A stretch of DNA of 64,000 nt, taken from assembly GCF_024599795.1 (NCBI RefSeq), contig NZ_CP102246.1:4774001-4838000 (forward strand), written 5' to 3'. How positions within the stretch are numbered: the first letter of the stretch is position 1; every line of letters starts with the position of its first letter. The stretch is from Enterobacter cloacae complex sp. R_G8. Its GTDB lineage: Bacteria; Pseudomonadota; Gammaproteobacteria; Enterobacterales; Enterobacteriaceae. A program made the translations under genes and the position numbers. This document shows positions 20,440-30,253 of this stretch, piece by piece. The notes under the pieces were generated by a model. The model made no database searches. It was given only the letters and a program-made list of their open reading frames with translations, and had not been told where the DNA came from.

Positions 20440-20793
20440 TCACACGGAGAGTTGCTGTCGGGTCGCTTCCGGCAGCAGCTCAACCGCCTGCTTATAAGAT
20501 GCGTCCACCAGGTAGTAAATCTGCGACCCCGGGATGGAACCATCGAGATAGACCGTACTCCAGTGCGCTTTGTTCAGATGTTTACTTGGCCGGACGTCAT
20601 CGTGCTGCTGACGTAATAGCTCCGCCAGTTCCGGGCTGGTTTTCAGCGATGCCGCCGGGCGGCCTTCCACCTCTTTCACCATCGCAAACAAGACATCTCC
20701 CACTTTAATCTGCGTAGCTTTCCAGTCGCTGTGCACACTCTGCTCCGCGCCAGGCTTACTCATGCAGTACTGAAGTAGCTCCGAAATTGTCAT
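20440..20793 (-). CDS. yjbR: MmcQ/YjbR family protein
   Basis: 117-residue protein of the MmcQ/YjbR family (CyaY-like fold, predicted DNA-binding), function unknown. Typical features: an N-terminal helix MTISELLQYCMSKPGAEQS and the stretch LNKAHWSTVYLDGSIPGSQI near the middle. It begins two bases after yjbQ ends, so the two form an operon. Confidence 0.92.
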   Translation of the reverse strand: MTISELLQYCMSKPGAEQSVHSDWKATQIKVGDVLFAMVKEVEGRPAASLKTSPELAELLRQQHDDVRPSKHLNKAHWSTVYLDGSIPGSQIYYLVDASYKQAVELLPEATRQQLSV

Positions 20794-20795
20794 CT

Positions 20796-21212
20796 TTATT
20801 CCCCTTGTAGCGTTGCGATAATTTTACGCGAACCACCGTGAATGCGATGTTCTCCCAGCCAGATCCCTTGCCATGTTCCCAGCAATGGCCGCCCGTTATG
20901 AACCGGCAGCATCAGCGATACGCCCAGCAGCGAAGATTTGATATGCGAAGGCATGTCATCCGCCCCCTCATAGTCGTGATCGTAAGGGGCATTGTCCGGA
21001 ACGGTCTTCAGAAAATGCTGCTCCATGTCAGACCGGACGGTGGGATCGCAATTTTCATTAAGCGTGAGAGAGGCCGACGTGTGCTGAAGCAGCAGATGCA
21101 GCAAACCCGTTTTGACGCGCGACAGGTCGCGGATTTGCCCGATAACTTCGTCAGTCACCAGATGAAATCCGCGAGGTTTAGCGCTTAAGGTCAGGGTCTG
21201 TTGGTACCACAT
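20796..21212 (-). CDS. yjbQ: UPF0047 family protein YjbQ
   Basis: 138-residue YjbQ/UPF0047 protein. The family is a trimeric beta-fold with weak promiscuous thiamin phosphate synthase activity in E. coli; its physiological role is unknown. The signature [20 protein letters not shown] (about 43-62) and the later [12 protein letters not shown] contain the conserved His residues. First gene of the yjbQ-yjbR operon. Confidence 0.93.
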   Translation of the reverse strand: MWYQQTLTLSAKPRGFHLVTDEVIGQIRDLSRVKTGLLHLLLQHTSASLTLNENCDPTVRSDMEQHFLKTVPDNAPYDHDYEGADDMPSHIKSSLLGVSLMLPVHNGRPLLGTWQGIWLGEHRIHGGSRKIIATLQGE

Positions 21213-21324
21213 GTGCTGCTCCGTTATGAAAGTGAATCTTTCTAAGTGTGCAGCAAGAAGGCGAAAGGTAAAACCCGCAGCGACGAGATTTGCTTAAAAA
21301 AGAGCCAAACTCGCCGCCAACGGT

Positions 21325-22038
21325 TTAATATTCAGAGTTCACAATGACCTCTTCGCCAAACTTCCCGGCCATCGGCAGCGGTCGATAGGTCGAGTTAGAG
21401 GCGCGTAACACCCTGATTCCTCTGGCACCCACATCACGCGCGGCGCTGATATCGTTATCAGAATCGCCGTAGAAGACTTTGATATTTTTCTGCTCCAGCC
21501 ACTGGGTTTTGGTGTTTTGTCCCGGTTTGTCGCCAGCGAAAATCACCGGGTTCATGCTGGCCGCCGGGATGCGGAAATCGTCCTGCAGCGTTTTAGAGAC
21601 CGTTTCCGTTTTGGTCTGGCTGCGCCCGGTTACGAAGTAAATGCTGTCGCCACGCTTAACGTGCATATCGATGAGCGCGCGGGCCACCTCTTTCGGGATG
21701 CTGAATTCGTCCCAGCCGTTGTTCATCTTTTCCCAAAACTCAGGATTTTGCAGATACGCTTCGCTGTCCGGTGAGTATGTTTTTTTACCACGCCAGAAAC
21801 CCGGGCTTGAGAAGAGGACGGTATCGTCAATGTCGAAGCCCACGGCCATTGGCGGGCGACCCATCAGGCTGTTTTCAATCTGAGCCACAGAAACCCAGTG
21901 AATGGGGGCTTGTTCAGCCAGAATGGCAGCAGTGGTGCCGGTGTAAAGCGGCGTCGGTGCGGAAGCGCGCGCGACGACCGTACTGTTAAGCGAGAACAAT
22001 AAGCAGGCGGCGCTGAGCGCCAGTGTGATCTTGCGCAT
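21325..22038 (-). CDS. aphA: Class B acid phosphatase AphA
   Basis: Periplasmic nonspecific acid phosphatase/phosphotransferase of the HAD superfamily (class B). 237 residues with a signal peptide ([20 protein letters not shown], cleaved near 23-25). HAD motif 1 [12 protein letters not shown] (about 69-80) carries the nucleophilic Asp; motif 2 is in [10 protein letters not shown] and motif 3 in [15 protein letters not shown]. Monocistronic between yjbQ and tyrB. Confidence 0.96.
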   Translation of the reverse strand: MRKITLALSAACLLFSLNSTVVARASAPTPLYTGTTAAILAEQAPIHWVSVAQIENSLMGRPPMAVGFDIDDTVLFSSPGFWRGKKTYSPDSEAYLQNPEFWEKMNNGWDEFSIPKEVARALIDMHVKRGDSIYFVTGRSQTKTETVSKTLQDDFRIPAASMNPVIFAGDKPGQNTKTQWLEQKNIKVFYGDSDNDISAARDVGARGIRVLRASNSTYRPLPMAGKFGEEVIVNSEY

Positions 22039-22204
22039 ATTTTCCCCTGAATATTCAGTTTGTTATCGTTTTAATTTGAGCGACTGGTCAAAAATCTATC
22101 CGACCATAACCCCAGCGGGAGATGAAGGGAAGGAGTTTTTGCTTATGAAACTGAATAAAAAGAAGAAGATCACAAAGCGAGATGTCGACCTGAACGGCCT
22201 GATG

Positions 22205-22237
22205 CCCTCACCCCGGCCCTCTCCCACAGGGAGAGGG
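22205..22237 (+). repeat. Palindromic repeat between aphA and tyrB
   Basis: ccctcaccccggccctctccc-aca-gggagaggg, a well-preserved copy of the ccctctccc family, 23 bp past the tyrB stop. Confidence 0.85.
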
Positions 22238-22259
22238 AGGAATAAATGATAGTGAGTAC

Positions 22260-23453
22260 TTACATTACAGCAGCAAACGCCTGCGCCACGCGATGAACGT
22301 TACTGGCATTCAGACCCGCCACGCACATACGTCCGCTGGCAATCAGGTAGACACCAAACTCTTCGCGCAGACGATCGACCTGTGCGGCGCTCAGACCGGT
22401 GTAGCTGAACATCCCGCGCTGTTTAAGCAGATAGTCAAAGTTATGTCCCGGTACGGCCTCCTTCAGGACATTAACCAGCTCCTGACGCATCGACAGAATG
22501 CGCTTACGCATGGATTCCACTTCGGCAAGCCAGTTGGCTTTCAGCTGTTCGTCACCGAGCACGGTCGCCACCACCTGCGCGCCAAAGTTAGGCGGGCTGG
22601 AGTAGATGCGACGTACGGTCGCCTTCAACTGACCCAGCACACGGCTCGCCGCTTCGGCGTCTTCGCACACCACGGAAAGGCCACCTACGCGCTCGCCGTA
22701 CAGGGAGAAGATTTTTGAGAAAGAGTTGCTGACCAGAACGGGCAGCCCGGCGCTGGCCACGGCGCGGATGGCATAGGCATCGTCTTCCATCCCGGCACCA
22801 AAGCCCTGATAGGCGATGTCGAGGAATGGGATCAGGTTGCGCGCCTTCAGCACCTCAATTACCGCGTCCCACTGGGCGTTGGTAAGGTCTGCCCCCGTCG
22901 GGTTATGGCAGCACGGATGCAGCAGCACAATACTGCGCTCTGGCAGGGTATTCAGCTTTTCCAGCAGCGCGTCAACGCGTACGCCGTTGGTTTCGCTGTC
23001 GAACCATGGATAGGTCGCCACCTTAAAGCCGGCACCCTCAAAGATCGCCACGTGGTTTTCCCAGGTAGGATCGCTGACCCATACCCCTGAATCCGGGAAG
23101 TATTTTTTCAGGAAATCCGCACCCACTTTAAGCGCGCCTGAACCGCCCAGCGTCTGGATAGTCGCCACGCGCTTTTGCGCCAGCACCGCGTGATCGGCAC
23201 CAAACAGCAGCGGCGCGATGGCGTTACGGTAAGTATTGAGCCCTTCCATCGGCAGATAAAGAGAAGCACCGTGCGGGGCGGCGCTAAGACGCGCTTCCGC
23301 TTCAGCAACCGCTTTCAACTGAGGAATAATGCCGTCCTCGTTGTAATACAGACCAATGCTGAGGTTCACTTTGTCGCTGCGAGGATCTTCTTTGAAACGC
23401 TCCATTAAGGAGAGAATGGGGTCGCCGGCGTAGGCGTCAACTTTCTGAAACAC
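22260..23453 (-). CDS. tyrB: Aromatic-amino-acid aminotransferase
   Basis: PLP-dependent class I aminotransferase; last step of tyrosine and phenylalanine synthesis, also leucine. 397 residues from a GTG at 23453 ([14 protein letters not shown]), which follows ccggagaa with nine-base spacing and reproduces the E. coli start; an upstream ATG adds 14 unsupported residues. PLP lysine in [17 protein letters not shown] near residue 247 and the carboxylate-binding Arg in GRMCVAGLN near the C-terminus are present. No convincing TyrR box was found in the gap to alr. Confidence 0.96.
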   Translation of the reverse strand: MFQKVDAYAGDPILSLMERFKEDPRSDKVNLSIGLYYNEDGIIPQLKAVAEAEARLSAAPHGASLYLPMEGLNTYRNAIAPLLFGADHAVLAQKRVATIQTLGGSGALKVGADFLKKYFPDSGVWVSDPTWENHVAIFEGAGFKVATYPWFDSETNGVRVDALLEKLNTLPERSIVLLHPCCHNPTGADLTNAQWDAVIEVLKARNLIPFLDIAYQGFGAGMEDDAYAIRAVASAGLPVLVSNSFSKIFSLYGERVGGLSVVCEDAEAASRVLGQLKATVRRIYSSPPNFGAQVVATVLGDEQLKANWLAEVESMRKRILSMRQELVNVLKEAVPGHNFDYLLKQRGMFSYTGLSAAQVDRLREEFGVYLIASGRMCVAGLNASNVHRVAQAFAAVM

Positions 23454-23536
23454 GCGATGGTTCTCCGGAATTCGATGAGGCAGGGAATTCAACAATAAAC
23501 CGGATATGACAGAAGATCGAGCGTTTAACCTGTTTC

Positions 23537-23568
23537 ATGCCGGGTCAGGCAACGCTGCCCCCCGGCAT
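23537..23568. repeat. REP-like palindrome between tyrB and alr
   Basis: atgccgggtcaggcaacgctgccccccggcat: 8-bp outer stem ATGCCGGG/CCCGGCAT with an inner GGCA/TGCC stem, 11 bases past the alr stop. It may also stop alr transcripts. Confidence 0.7.
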
Positions 23569-23578
23569 TCACAGCAGT

Positions 23579-24658
23579 TTAGTCGATATACTTCATCGCC
23601 ACCCTTGACGTCAGGCGCGTAATAAGTTCGTAAGCACTCACTTTCGTTATTTCCGCGATGCGTTCGACGGGCAAACCGTCACCCCACATCATCACATCGT
23701 CGCCTGCTTTGTCCTGCGCATCGGGGCCGAGATCTACGCAAATCATGTCCATCGCCACGCGACCGACAATCGTTACTTCGCGGCCATTGACCAGAACCGG
23801 CGTACCGGACGGCGCGGCGCGTGGATAACCGTCACCATACCCCATCGCTACCACCCCCAGTCGGGTGTCACGCTCGCTGGTCCAGGTGCCGCCGTAACCC
23901 ACCGGCTCACCCGCTTTATGCTCGCGCACTGCAATCAGCTTAGACACCAGAGACATCACCGGCTGGAAACCAAAGTCCGGCCCCCAGGGTCTGTTCTCCA
24001 GCGGCGATACGCCGTAAAGAATAATGCCCGGACGCGCCCAGTCGAAGTGCGACTGCGGCCACAGTAAAATCCCGCCAGAAGCCGCGATAGAGCGCATACC
24101 CGGCTTGCCTTCGCAGAAGGTGTTAAAGATATCGAGCTGCTGTTCAGTGGCGCCGCAATCAGGCTCATCAGCCCGGGCAAAATGGCTGACGATATTCACC
24201 GGCTGGCGGACGTTTTTGCACTGGCACAGACGCTGATAAAACGCCTGCGCGTTTTCCGGGCGTACACCCAGACGGTGCATGCCCGTGTCGAGCTTCATCC
24301 AGACGGTGACTGGCTCACTCAGCTCAGCGGTTTCGAGTGCGGAAAGCTGTTCTTCGTTGTGTACCGCCGTGTGCAGATGCTGGTCTGCAATGGTCGGCAG
24401 GTCTGCAGCCTCAAAAAAACCTTCGAGCAATAAAATCGGTTGGGCGATCCCCCCCGCGCGCAGGCGGAGGGCTTCTTCAAGACGGGCAACGCCAAAGGCG
24501 TCGGCATCGGGGAGCGTTCGCGCGGTCTCAAGAAGACCGTGTCCGTAAGCGTTCGCTTTCACGACTGCAACAAGTTTACTGGCGGGCGCCAGTTCACGCA
24601 GACGTTGCAGGTTGTGTCGCAGAGCGCGGCGGTTAATCACAACAGTTGCCGCTTGCAT
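23579..24658 (-). CDS. alr: Alanine racemase (biosynthetic)
   Basis: PLP enzyme interconverting L- and D-alanine for peptidoglycan. 359 residues: N-terminal TIM barrel with the PLP lysine in [12 protein letters not shown] (about residue 34), C-terminal beta domain with the catalytic tyrosine in [11 protein letters not shown] (about 255) and the [11 protein letters not shown] motif. It follows dnaB by 16 bases on the same strand, as in E. coli. Confidence 0.97.
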   Translation of the reverse strand: MQAATVVINRRALRHNLQRLRELAPASKLVAVVKANAYGHGLLETARTLPDADAFGVARLEEALRLRAGGIAQPILLLEGFFEAADLPTIADQHLHTAVHNEEQLSALETAELSEPVTVWMKLDTGMHRLGVRPENAQAFYQRLCQCKNVRQPVNIVSHFARADEPDCGATEQQLDIFNTFCEGKPGMRSIAASGGILLWPQSHFDWARPGIILYGVSPLENRPWGPDFGFQPVMSLVSKLIAVREHKAGEPVGYGGTWTSERDTRLGVVAMGYGDGYPRAAPSGTPVLVNGREVTIVGRVAMDMICVDLGPDAQDKAGDDVMMWGDGLPVERIAEITKVSAYELITRLTSRVAMKYID

Positions 24659-24674
24659 TTGATTTCCTTAGAAA

Positions 24675-26087
24675 TTACTCATCATCATATTGAGGACCGG
24701 CATAGTTGTCAAAACGCGACCACTGTCCGTTAAAGGTCAGACGTACCGTACCGATAGGGCCGTTACGTTGTTTACCGATAATAATTTCGGCGATCCCTTT
24801 CAGGTCGCTGTTCTCGTGATAAACCTCATCACGGTAGATGAACATGATTAAGTCGGCATCCTGCTCGATGGAGCCGGATTCACGCAGGTCGGAGTTGACC
24901 GGGCGTTTGTCGGCACGTTGTTCCAGGGAGCGGTTAAGCTGCGAGAGCGCCACGACCGGCACATGCAGCTCTTTGGCTAATGCCTTGAGCGAGCGGGAAA
25001 TTTCCGCAATCTCCAGCGTACGGTTATCGGAAAGCGACGGCACGCGCATCAGCTGAAGGTAATCGATCATGATAAGGCCAATACCGCCGTGCTCACGGGC
25101 GATACGGCGCGCACGGGAGCGCACTTCTGTCGGCGTCAGGCCGGAGGAGTCATCAATATAGATGTTACGTTTTTCCAGCAGGATCCCCATGGTGCCGGAG
25201 ATACGCGCCCAGTCCTCATCGTCGAGCTGACCGGTACGGATTCGGGTCTGATCCACACGTGACAGCGACGCCAGAGAACGCATCATGATCTGCTCTGATG
25301 GCATCTCCAGACTGAAGATCAAGACCGGTTTATCCTGCAACATCGCCGCGTTTTCGACGAGGTTCATCGCAAACGTGGTTTTACCCATCGACGGACGCGC
25401 AGCGACGATAATCAAATCCGACGGCTGCAGGCCTGCGGTTTTCTTATTGAGATCGTCATAGCCGGTGTTAACCCCGGTTACGCCATCGTGCGGCTGCTGG
25501 AAGAGCTGTTCAATACGGGCAACGGTGGCATCAAGGACATCGGCGATATTTTTCGGGCCTTCGTCTTTATTGGCGCGACTTTCGGCGATTTTAAAGACAC
25601 GGGATTCTGCGAGATCGAGCAGGTCTTCGCTGGTGCGACCCTGCGGATCAAAGCCCGCTTCGGCGATTTCATTCGCAACGGAGATCATCTCACGAACAAC
25701 GGCACGTTCGCGGACGATATCCGCATAGGCACTGATGTTCGCCGCACTTGGTGTGTTTTTCGAAAGTTCCGCTAAATAAGCAAAACCGCCAACGCTGTCC
25801 AGTTGCCCCTGCCGCTCCAGCGATTCCGCGAGCGTAATCAGGTCAATCGGACTACCGGATTCCTGCAGACGCGCCATTTCGGTGAAGATGTGGCGGTGCG
25901 GGCGGGTGTAGAAATCGTCGGACACGACGCGCTCGGCAACGTCGTCCCAGCGCTCGTTATCCAGCATTAAACCGCCCAACACCGACTGTTCCGCTTCAAT
26001 CGAGTGCGGCGGGACTTTTAACCCGGCGACCTGAAAATCACGCTCACGAGGTTCAGTCTGTTTGTTGAAGGGTTTGTTTCCTGCCAT
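24675..26087 (-). CDS. dnaB: Replicative DNA helicase DnaB
   Basis: Hexameric 5'-3' helicase at the replication fork. 470 residues: the N-terminal primase-binding domain (about 25-170, HSIEAEQSVLGGLMLDNERW), a linker, and a RecA-like ATPase with Walker A ARPSMGKTTFAMN near 230-242 and Walker B LIMIDYLQLM near 335. No intein. Divergent from qorA across 60 bp and followed by alr. Confidence 0.98.
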   Translation of the reverse strand: MAGNKPFNKQTEPRERDFQVAGLKVPPHSIEAEQSVLGGLMLDNERWDDVAERVVSDDFYTRPHRHIFTEMARLQESGSPIDLITLAESLERQGQLDSVGGFAYLAELSKNTPSAANISAYADIVRERAVVREMISVANEIAEAGFDPQGRTSEDLLDLAESRVFKIAESRANKDEGPKNIADVLDATVARIEQLFQQPHDGVTGVNTGYDDLNKKTAGLQPSDLIIVAARPSMGKTTFAMNLVENAAMLQDKPVLIFSLEMPSEQIMMRSLASLSRVDQTRIRTGQLDDEDWARISGTMGILLEKRNIYIDDSSGLTPTEVRSRARRIAREHGGIGLIMIDYLQLMRVPSLSDNRTLEIAEISRSLKALAKELHVPVVALSQLNRSLEQRADKRPVNSDLRESGSIEQDADLIMFIYRDEVYHENSDLKGIAEIIIGKQRNGPIGTVRLTFNGQWSRFDNYAGPQYDDE

Positions 26088-26147
26088 AGTGAATGGAGTT
26101 ACCGAGATAAAGAGTGGGTCGAAAGATTACCACATTCTGGAGGAAGC

Positions 26148-27131
26148 ATGGCAACACGTATTGAATTTCACAAGCATGGTGGCCCTGACGTACTCAACGC
26201 GGTGGAGTTTACCCCCGCCGCGCCTGGCGAAAATGAAGTACAGGTTGAAAATAAAGCCATCGGCATTAACTACATCGACACCTATATTCGCGGCGGCCTC
26301 TATCCACCGCCGTCACTGCCGAGCGGTCTGGGCACCGAAGCGGCGGGCGTGGTCAGCAAAGTGGGCAGCGCCGTTAAGCATATTAAAGAAGGCGATCGCG
26401 TGGTGTATGCGCAATCGGCGCTGGGCGCTTACAGCTCCGTGCACAACGTTCCGGCTGACAAAGTTGCCCTCCTGCCCAATGCCATTTCGTTTGAACAGGC
26501 CGCGGCCTCCTTCCTGAAAGGGCTGACGGTCTATTATCTGCTGCGCAAAACCTATGAAATCAAACCCGACGAGCAGTTCCTGTTCCATGCTGCGGCAGGC
26601 GGCGTGGGGCTGATCGCCTGCCAGTGGGCCAAAGCGCTAGGCGCAAAACTGATCGGCACCGTAGGAAGCGCGCAAAAAGCCCAGCGTGCGCTGCAGGCCG
26701 GTGCATGGCAGGTGATTAACTACCGGGAAGAGAGCATTGTTGAACGCTTAAAAGAGGTAACCGGCGGCAAGAAAGTGCGCGTGGTGTATGACTCGGTAGG
26801 GAAAGATACCTGGGAAGCGTCTCTGGATTGCCTGCAGCGCCGCGGTCTGATGGTGAGCTTCGGCAACGCGTCAGGTGCGGTGACCGGGGTAAATCTGGGT
26901 ATTCTGAACCAGAAAGGCTCGTTGTATGTCACGCGCCCATCCCTGCAGGGTTACATCACCAATCGCGAAGAGTTGCTCGAAGCCAGCAACGAGCTGTTCT
27001 CACTGATTGCAAGCGGGGTCATCAAAGTGGATGTGGCAGATGCGCAGAAGTACGCGCTAAGCGATGCGCAACGTGCGCATGAGGTGCTGGAGAGCCGGTC
27101 AACGCAGGGGTCAAGTCTGTTAATTCCCTGA
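26148..27131 (+). CDS. qorA: NADPH:quinone oxidoreductase QorA
   Basis: Zinc-independent medium-chain dehydrogenase/reductase (zeta-crystallin type), one-electron quinone reduction with NADPH. 327 residues. GroES-like N-terminal half, then a Rossmann domain with FLHAAAGGVG-type motif (FHAAAGGVGLIACQWAKALG near 144-163) that binds NADPH. Monocistronic with its own terminator. Confidence 0.96.
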   Translation: MATRIEFHKHGGPDVLNAVEFTPAAPGENEVQVENKAIGINYIDTYIRGGLYPPPSLPSGLGTEAAGVVSKVGSAVKHIKEGDRVVYAQSALGAYSSVHNVPADKVALLPNAISFEQAAASFLKGLTVYYLLRKTYEIKPDEQFLFHAAAGGVGLIACQWAKALGAKLIGTVGSAQKAQRALQAGAWQVINYREESIVERLKEVTGGKKVRVVYDSVGKDTWEASLDCLQRRGLMVSFGNASGAVTGVNLGILNQKGSLYVTRPSLQGYITNREELLEASNELFSLIASGVIKVDVADAQKYALSDAQRAHEVLESRSTQGSSLLIP

Positions 27132-27147
27132 TCCCATAAAAGAAATT

Positions 27148-27179
27148 GGGCTTCCCTGAGGAAGCCCTTTCTTTTTTTT
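27148..27179 (+). terminator. Terminator of qorA
   Basis: Perfect 8-bp stem GGGCTTCC-CTGA-GGAAGCCC followed by TTTCTTTTTTT. Confidence 0.95.
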
Positions 27180-27316
27180 AGTTCGGCTGTATGTAGGGTA
27201 CAGCTCGATGAATTCTTTAGCGGCAGTCATAGTGACAGATTCGATAAGTAAATCCTATTCCGTTCTAAGCAATGCCGCCGGGAAAGTTGCAGGTATGTGA
27301 CGAACCCCTCAATACC

Positions 27317-27559
27317 TTAGTAACGAAAGCGGTTATTACGCTGATAAGTGGGCAGTTTTGGTGATTTAATCGCCCGTATCACCCACACCACTGCAACGGC
27401 CAGCAGCAGCCACGGCAGAAGTTTGATCGTCAGGGCAAATAATCCACCAATAAACATGACTACCGTCGCCACCACAAGCGCTGCCAGAATGCCGAGCAGC
27501 GAAACGCCTGTCGCTAACAGCATGACAAAAAAGCCAATCACAAAAAGTAGTTCCAGCAT
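27317..27559 (-). CDS. pspG: Phage shock protein G
   Basis: 80-residue inner-membrane effector of the envelope stress (Psp) response. Almost entirely hydrophobic (about 1-60) with a basic tail ending RNNRFRY. The ATG at 27559 gives the E. coli length; a frame extension 17 residues upstream overlaps the promoter and is rejected. A sigma-54-type promoter lies upstream, as expected for a PspF-dependent gene. Confidence 0.95.
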   Translation of the reverse strand: MLELLFVIGFFVMLLATGVSLLGILAALVVATVVMFIGGLFALTIKLLPWLLLAVAVVWVIRAIKSPKLPTYQRNNRFRY

Positions 27560-27597
27560 GGTGCTCTCCCACGAGTTCCCGAATAATGCAGTAAGCA

Positions 27598-27615
27598 TTA
27601 CAAGATCCATGCCAA
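27598..27615 (-). promoter_or_regulatory. Sigma-54 promoter of pspG
   Basis: On the minus strand TTGGCATGGATCTTGTAA has the GG (-24) and TTG (-12) elements with correct spacing (consensus TGGCACG-N4-TTGCW). The predicted start of transcription is near 27586, about 27 bases before the pspG ATG. Confidence 0.8.
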
Positions 27616-27635
27616 CACTAACCCATTGTTCTTAA

Positions 27636-27666
27636 AGCAAAACGCCCCGCAATGCTGTGCGGGGCG
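27636..27666 (-). terminator. Terminator of dusA
   Basis: On the minus strand, stem CGCCCCGC/GCGGGGCG with an 8-base loop, followed by TTTTGCTTT, 30 bases past the dusA stop and just upstream of the pspG promoter. Confidence 0.88.
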
Positions 27667-27695
27667 TGGTGAATTTGACGATTTTTTAGTGAGAT

Positions 27696-28691
27696 TTATC
27701 GTTTATCTGCGACCAGACGCAGCGCGTGTTCCAGCACCTCAATATCGGCACCGGCTTTATGGGCGTTCTCGCTGAGATAGCGACGCCACTGGCGCGCCCC
27801 GGGGATCCCCTGGAACAGGCCGAGCATATGGCGGGTGATATGGCCGAGATACGTACCGTTGCTCAACTCGCGTTCGATGTACGGATACATGGCTCTCACT
27901 ACCGCAACCGGATCGCTGTCTGCCCCTTCAACGCCAAAGATTTCGCGATCGACCGTCGCCAGAATGCCCGGATTCTGATATGCCTCGCGACCGACCATCA
28001 CACCATCCATATGCGCCAGATGTGTTTTGGCCTCGTCGAGCGACTTGATGCCGCCGTTAATCGACATCGTCAGATGCGGGAAATCACGCTTCAGCTGGTA
28101 CACGCGAGGGTAGTCCAGCGGCGGAATTTCACGGTTCTCTTTCGGGCTCAGGCCAGAGAGCCAGGCCTTACGCGCGTGGATGATAAACATCCCGCACTCG
28201 CCCTTTCCGGCAACCGTATTGATGAAATCACACAAGAATTCGTAGCTGTCCTGGTCGTCAATACCGATACGGGTTTTCACCGTCACGGGAATGGAGACCA
28301 CATCGCGCATCGCCTTGATGCAGTCCGCTACCAGCTGTGCGTTCCCCATCAGACAGGCGCCGAACATGCCGTTTTGCACGCGATCGGACGGACAGCCAAC
28401 GTTAAGGTTAATTTCGTCGTAGCCACGCGCTTCTGCCAGCTTTGCACAGTGCGCCAGCGCGGCCGGATCGCTGCCGCCCAGCTGCAGGGCTACCGGATGC
28501 TCTTCTTCGCTGTACGCCAGATAGTCGCCCTTCCCGTGAATAATCGCACCAGTGGTGACCATTTCGGTGTACAGCAACGTATGGCGGGAAAGCTGGCGCA
28601 GGAAATAGCGGCAGTGTCTGTCCGTCCAGTCGAGCATGGGCGCAATGGAGAAACGGTGTGCAGGAAAAGCAGTCTGGTGTTCTGACGACAT
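27696..28691 (-). CDS. dusA: tRNA-dihydrouridine(20/20a) synthase DusA
   Basis: FMN-dependent reductase that makes dihydrouridine at tRNA positions 20/20a. 331 residues: TIM-barrel with the N-terminal [18 protein letters not shown], the catalytic-cysteine region [20 protein letters not shown] near 97-116, and the FMN-phosphate motif [14 protein letters not shown]. Monocistronic with its own terminator. Confidence 0.96.
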   Translation of the reverse strand: MSSEHQTAFPAHRFSIAPMLDWTDRHCRYFLRQLSRHTLLYTEMVTTGAIIHGKGDYLAYSEEEHPVALQLGGSDPAALAHCAKLAEARGYDEINLNVGCPSDRVQNGMFGACLMGNAQLVADCIKAMRDVVSIPVTVKTRIGIDDQDSYEFLCDFINTVAGKGECGMFIIHARKAWLSGLSPKENREIPPLDYPRVYQLKRDFPHLTMSINGGIKSLDEAKTHLAHMDGVMVGREAYQNPGILATVDREIFGVEGADSDPVAVVRAMYPYIERELSNGTYLGHITRHMLGLFQGIPGARQWRRYLSENAHKAGADIEVLEHALRLVADKR

Positions 28692-28740
28692 GGCGAAGTT
28701 TTAAGCATCTGGTGGAAAAGGGGCGCTACTATAGCATAAA

Positions 28741-28767
28741 GAAAAGCCGGAGGCGCAACGCCTCCGG
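28741..28767 (-). terminator. Terminator of the TraF-like gene
   Basis: On the minus strand, perfect stem CCGGAGGCG/CGCCTCCGG around a 3-base loop, followed by CTTTTCTTT, seven bases past the stop. Confidence 0.85.
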
Positions 28768-28773
28768 TGCCCT

Positions 28774-30084
28774 TTAGAACGTCATACTCAACTGCGCCCC
28801 GGCGCCCCAGGTTTCATCTTCACCGTAGAGCCCCATCAGGTCGACGTGAACCGTGTTAAACGGTGCAAAACCGACACCACCGGTAAAGACGTTACTGTCA
28901 TTCCCTTTCATATCGGCGCGATAACCCGCACGCACGGCCAGCCAGCTCAGCGGCGTCACTTCCGCACCTACGCCAACATACTGCGAGGTATCCTCGCTTT
29001 TAAAGCCCTTGGTTTCTGTCAGATCGCCATCGGCGGTCAGGGTCACCAGATCGTTGTGCCAGGCAGCCCCCGCCGTCACCAGCGGACGGATTTGATAGGT
29101 GTCTTTATAGCTCACCACTTCCCCCGTGCGCCCGTTGCGGATGCGAATATCTTTGGTGTCGATATCGCGTGACATCAGGTTTTGCCCACTCACCCCGACC
29201 GTCCAGTGTTCGCCGAAATCTGCCGCGATACCCGCATCCACGTTAAAGCCGGTATCGTCTGTCCGGTAGCGGCTGTCGTTCCACTTGTTACTGTCGTAAT
29301 CGTAAATGGAGGTGGTGTAGTTATAGACCCATGTTTTCTGCAGCTTCGGCGTGACGCCAAGGGAAACCGGGACGCCACCCAGATCGAACTGACGGGCAAT
29401 CGCAACACCATAATCGGAGACAATCGCCGCCCGGCCAGACGCCGTAGAGTTGAGGTTTTTTGTGATTTGATCGGTACCGTTCAGGGCCGCATCCAGTGCA
29501 ACCCCCGCCGCCACCGCATCACTGTTTTGAATACCGCGCAGGTAGTCAATATCTTGCTGATCAATAGAAGAGCTGACGCGCCCGTGGGCATAGCCTTTCG
29601 CCATAAAGGCCACGGAGAGCCCATCGTTAGGGATACTCACCGCAATCCCCGCGCCTGCCGTTGCACGTGCAGTTTTGCCCTTGAGATAGTCCAGTTCATC
29701 GGCAAGATCTTTTGCCGCGCCCTGGAACTGATCGATTGAGCCCAGCGGGTTGGTAATCACTTCAATGGGGGTAAGGCTATCAACCACATCCTTGTAGTGT
29801 TTGATTTTGTCGTTGATGGTATCAATCTCATCCTGAAGATTGTCTTCATCCGTCACCTGCACGCCGACGGACGGTAAAATAACCGTCACATCATCGTCCG
29901 GTTTTGCCTTTGCCAGCAGCGCGGGGTTGATTAACACCCCGCTGCCATAGCTGCCTGAAGCAACGCCCGTGCCACCCATTGCGTCGCTACGTGATTCTGT
30001 CCAGGTATTGGCTGCTCCCGCCTGATTTGCCATAAACAGGGAGACAGCGATGCTAACCACCGAAAATTTAAAATGTTTTTTCAC
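28774..30084 (-). CDS. TraF-like/outer-membrane beta-barrel protein
   Basis: 436 residues. Signal peptide MKKHFKFSVVSIAVSLFMANQAGA, then SRSDAMGGTGVASGSYGSGVLINPALLA, the FadL/TraF_2-type start of a long outer-membrane barrel. A coiled, charged segment follows at about 78-125, and amphipathic strands run to a terminal Phe (GAGAQLSMTF), typical of outer-membrane proteins. Database names of this family mention conjugal transfer, but no conjugation genes lie nearby, so that role is unsupported. Function unknown. With the cupin gene it fills the place of yjbL-yjbM in K-12. Own terminator, likely monocistronic. Confidence 0.75.
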   Translation of the reverse strand: MKKHFKFSVVSIAVSLFMANQAGAANTWTESRSDAMGGTGVASGSYGSGVLINPALLAKAKPDDDVTVILPSVGVQVTDEDNLQDEIDTINDKIKHYKDVVDSLTPIEVITNPLGSIDQFQGAAKDLADELDYLKGKTARATAGAGIAVSIPNDGLSVAFMAKGYAHGRVSSSIDQQDIDYLRGIQNSDAVAAGVALDAALNGTDQITKNLNSTASGRAAIVSDYGVAIARQFDLGGVPVSLGVTPKLQKTWVYNYTTSIYDYDSNKWNDSRYRTDDTGFNVDAGIAADFGEHWTVGVSGQNLMSRDIDTKDIRIRNGRTGEVVSYKDTYQIRPLVTAGAAWHNDLVTLTADGDLTETKGFKSEDTSQYVGVGAEVTPLSWLAVRAGYRADMKGNDSNVFTGGVGFAPFNTVHVDLMGLYGEDETWGAGAQLSMTF

Positions 30085-30253
30085 AGTATGCTCGTCTTAT
30101 TGTCGTTAATAACATCACCCTGTCTGTTATCACCCAAACAGGAACGAACTATTGCTGTGAATAAGTACAAAAAGACCCGCTATTTCCTTAAGTAAAACTC
30201 CGGACAGGCCTGTTGTTATTTGTGACGGCCCTCAATATTTATAGAAGAGGAAA

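Noticed and set aside
22025..22249. Small open frame of up to 74 codons between aphA and tyrB
   Set aside because: It opens antisense to the aphA start and ends inside a palindromic repeat (GLMPSPRPSPTGRGR), so it is a by-product of the repeat.
23496..23578. TyrR box upstream of tyrB
   Set aside because: I looked for TGTAAA-N6-TTTACA and found no acceptable match; the gap holds a REP-like palindrome instead.
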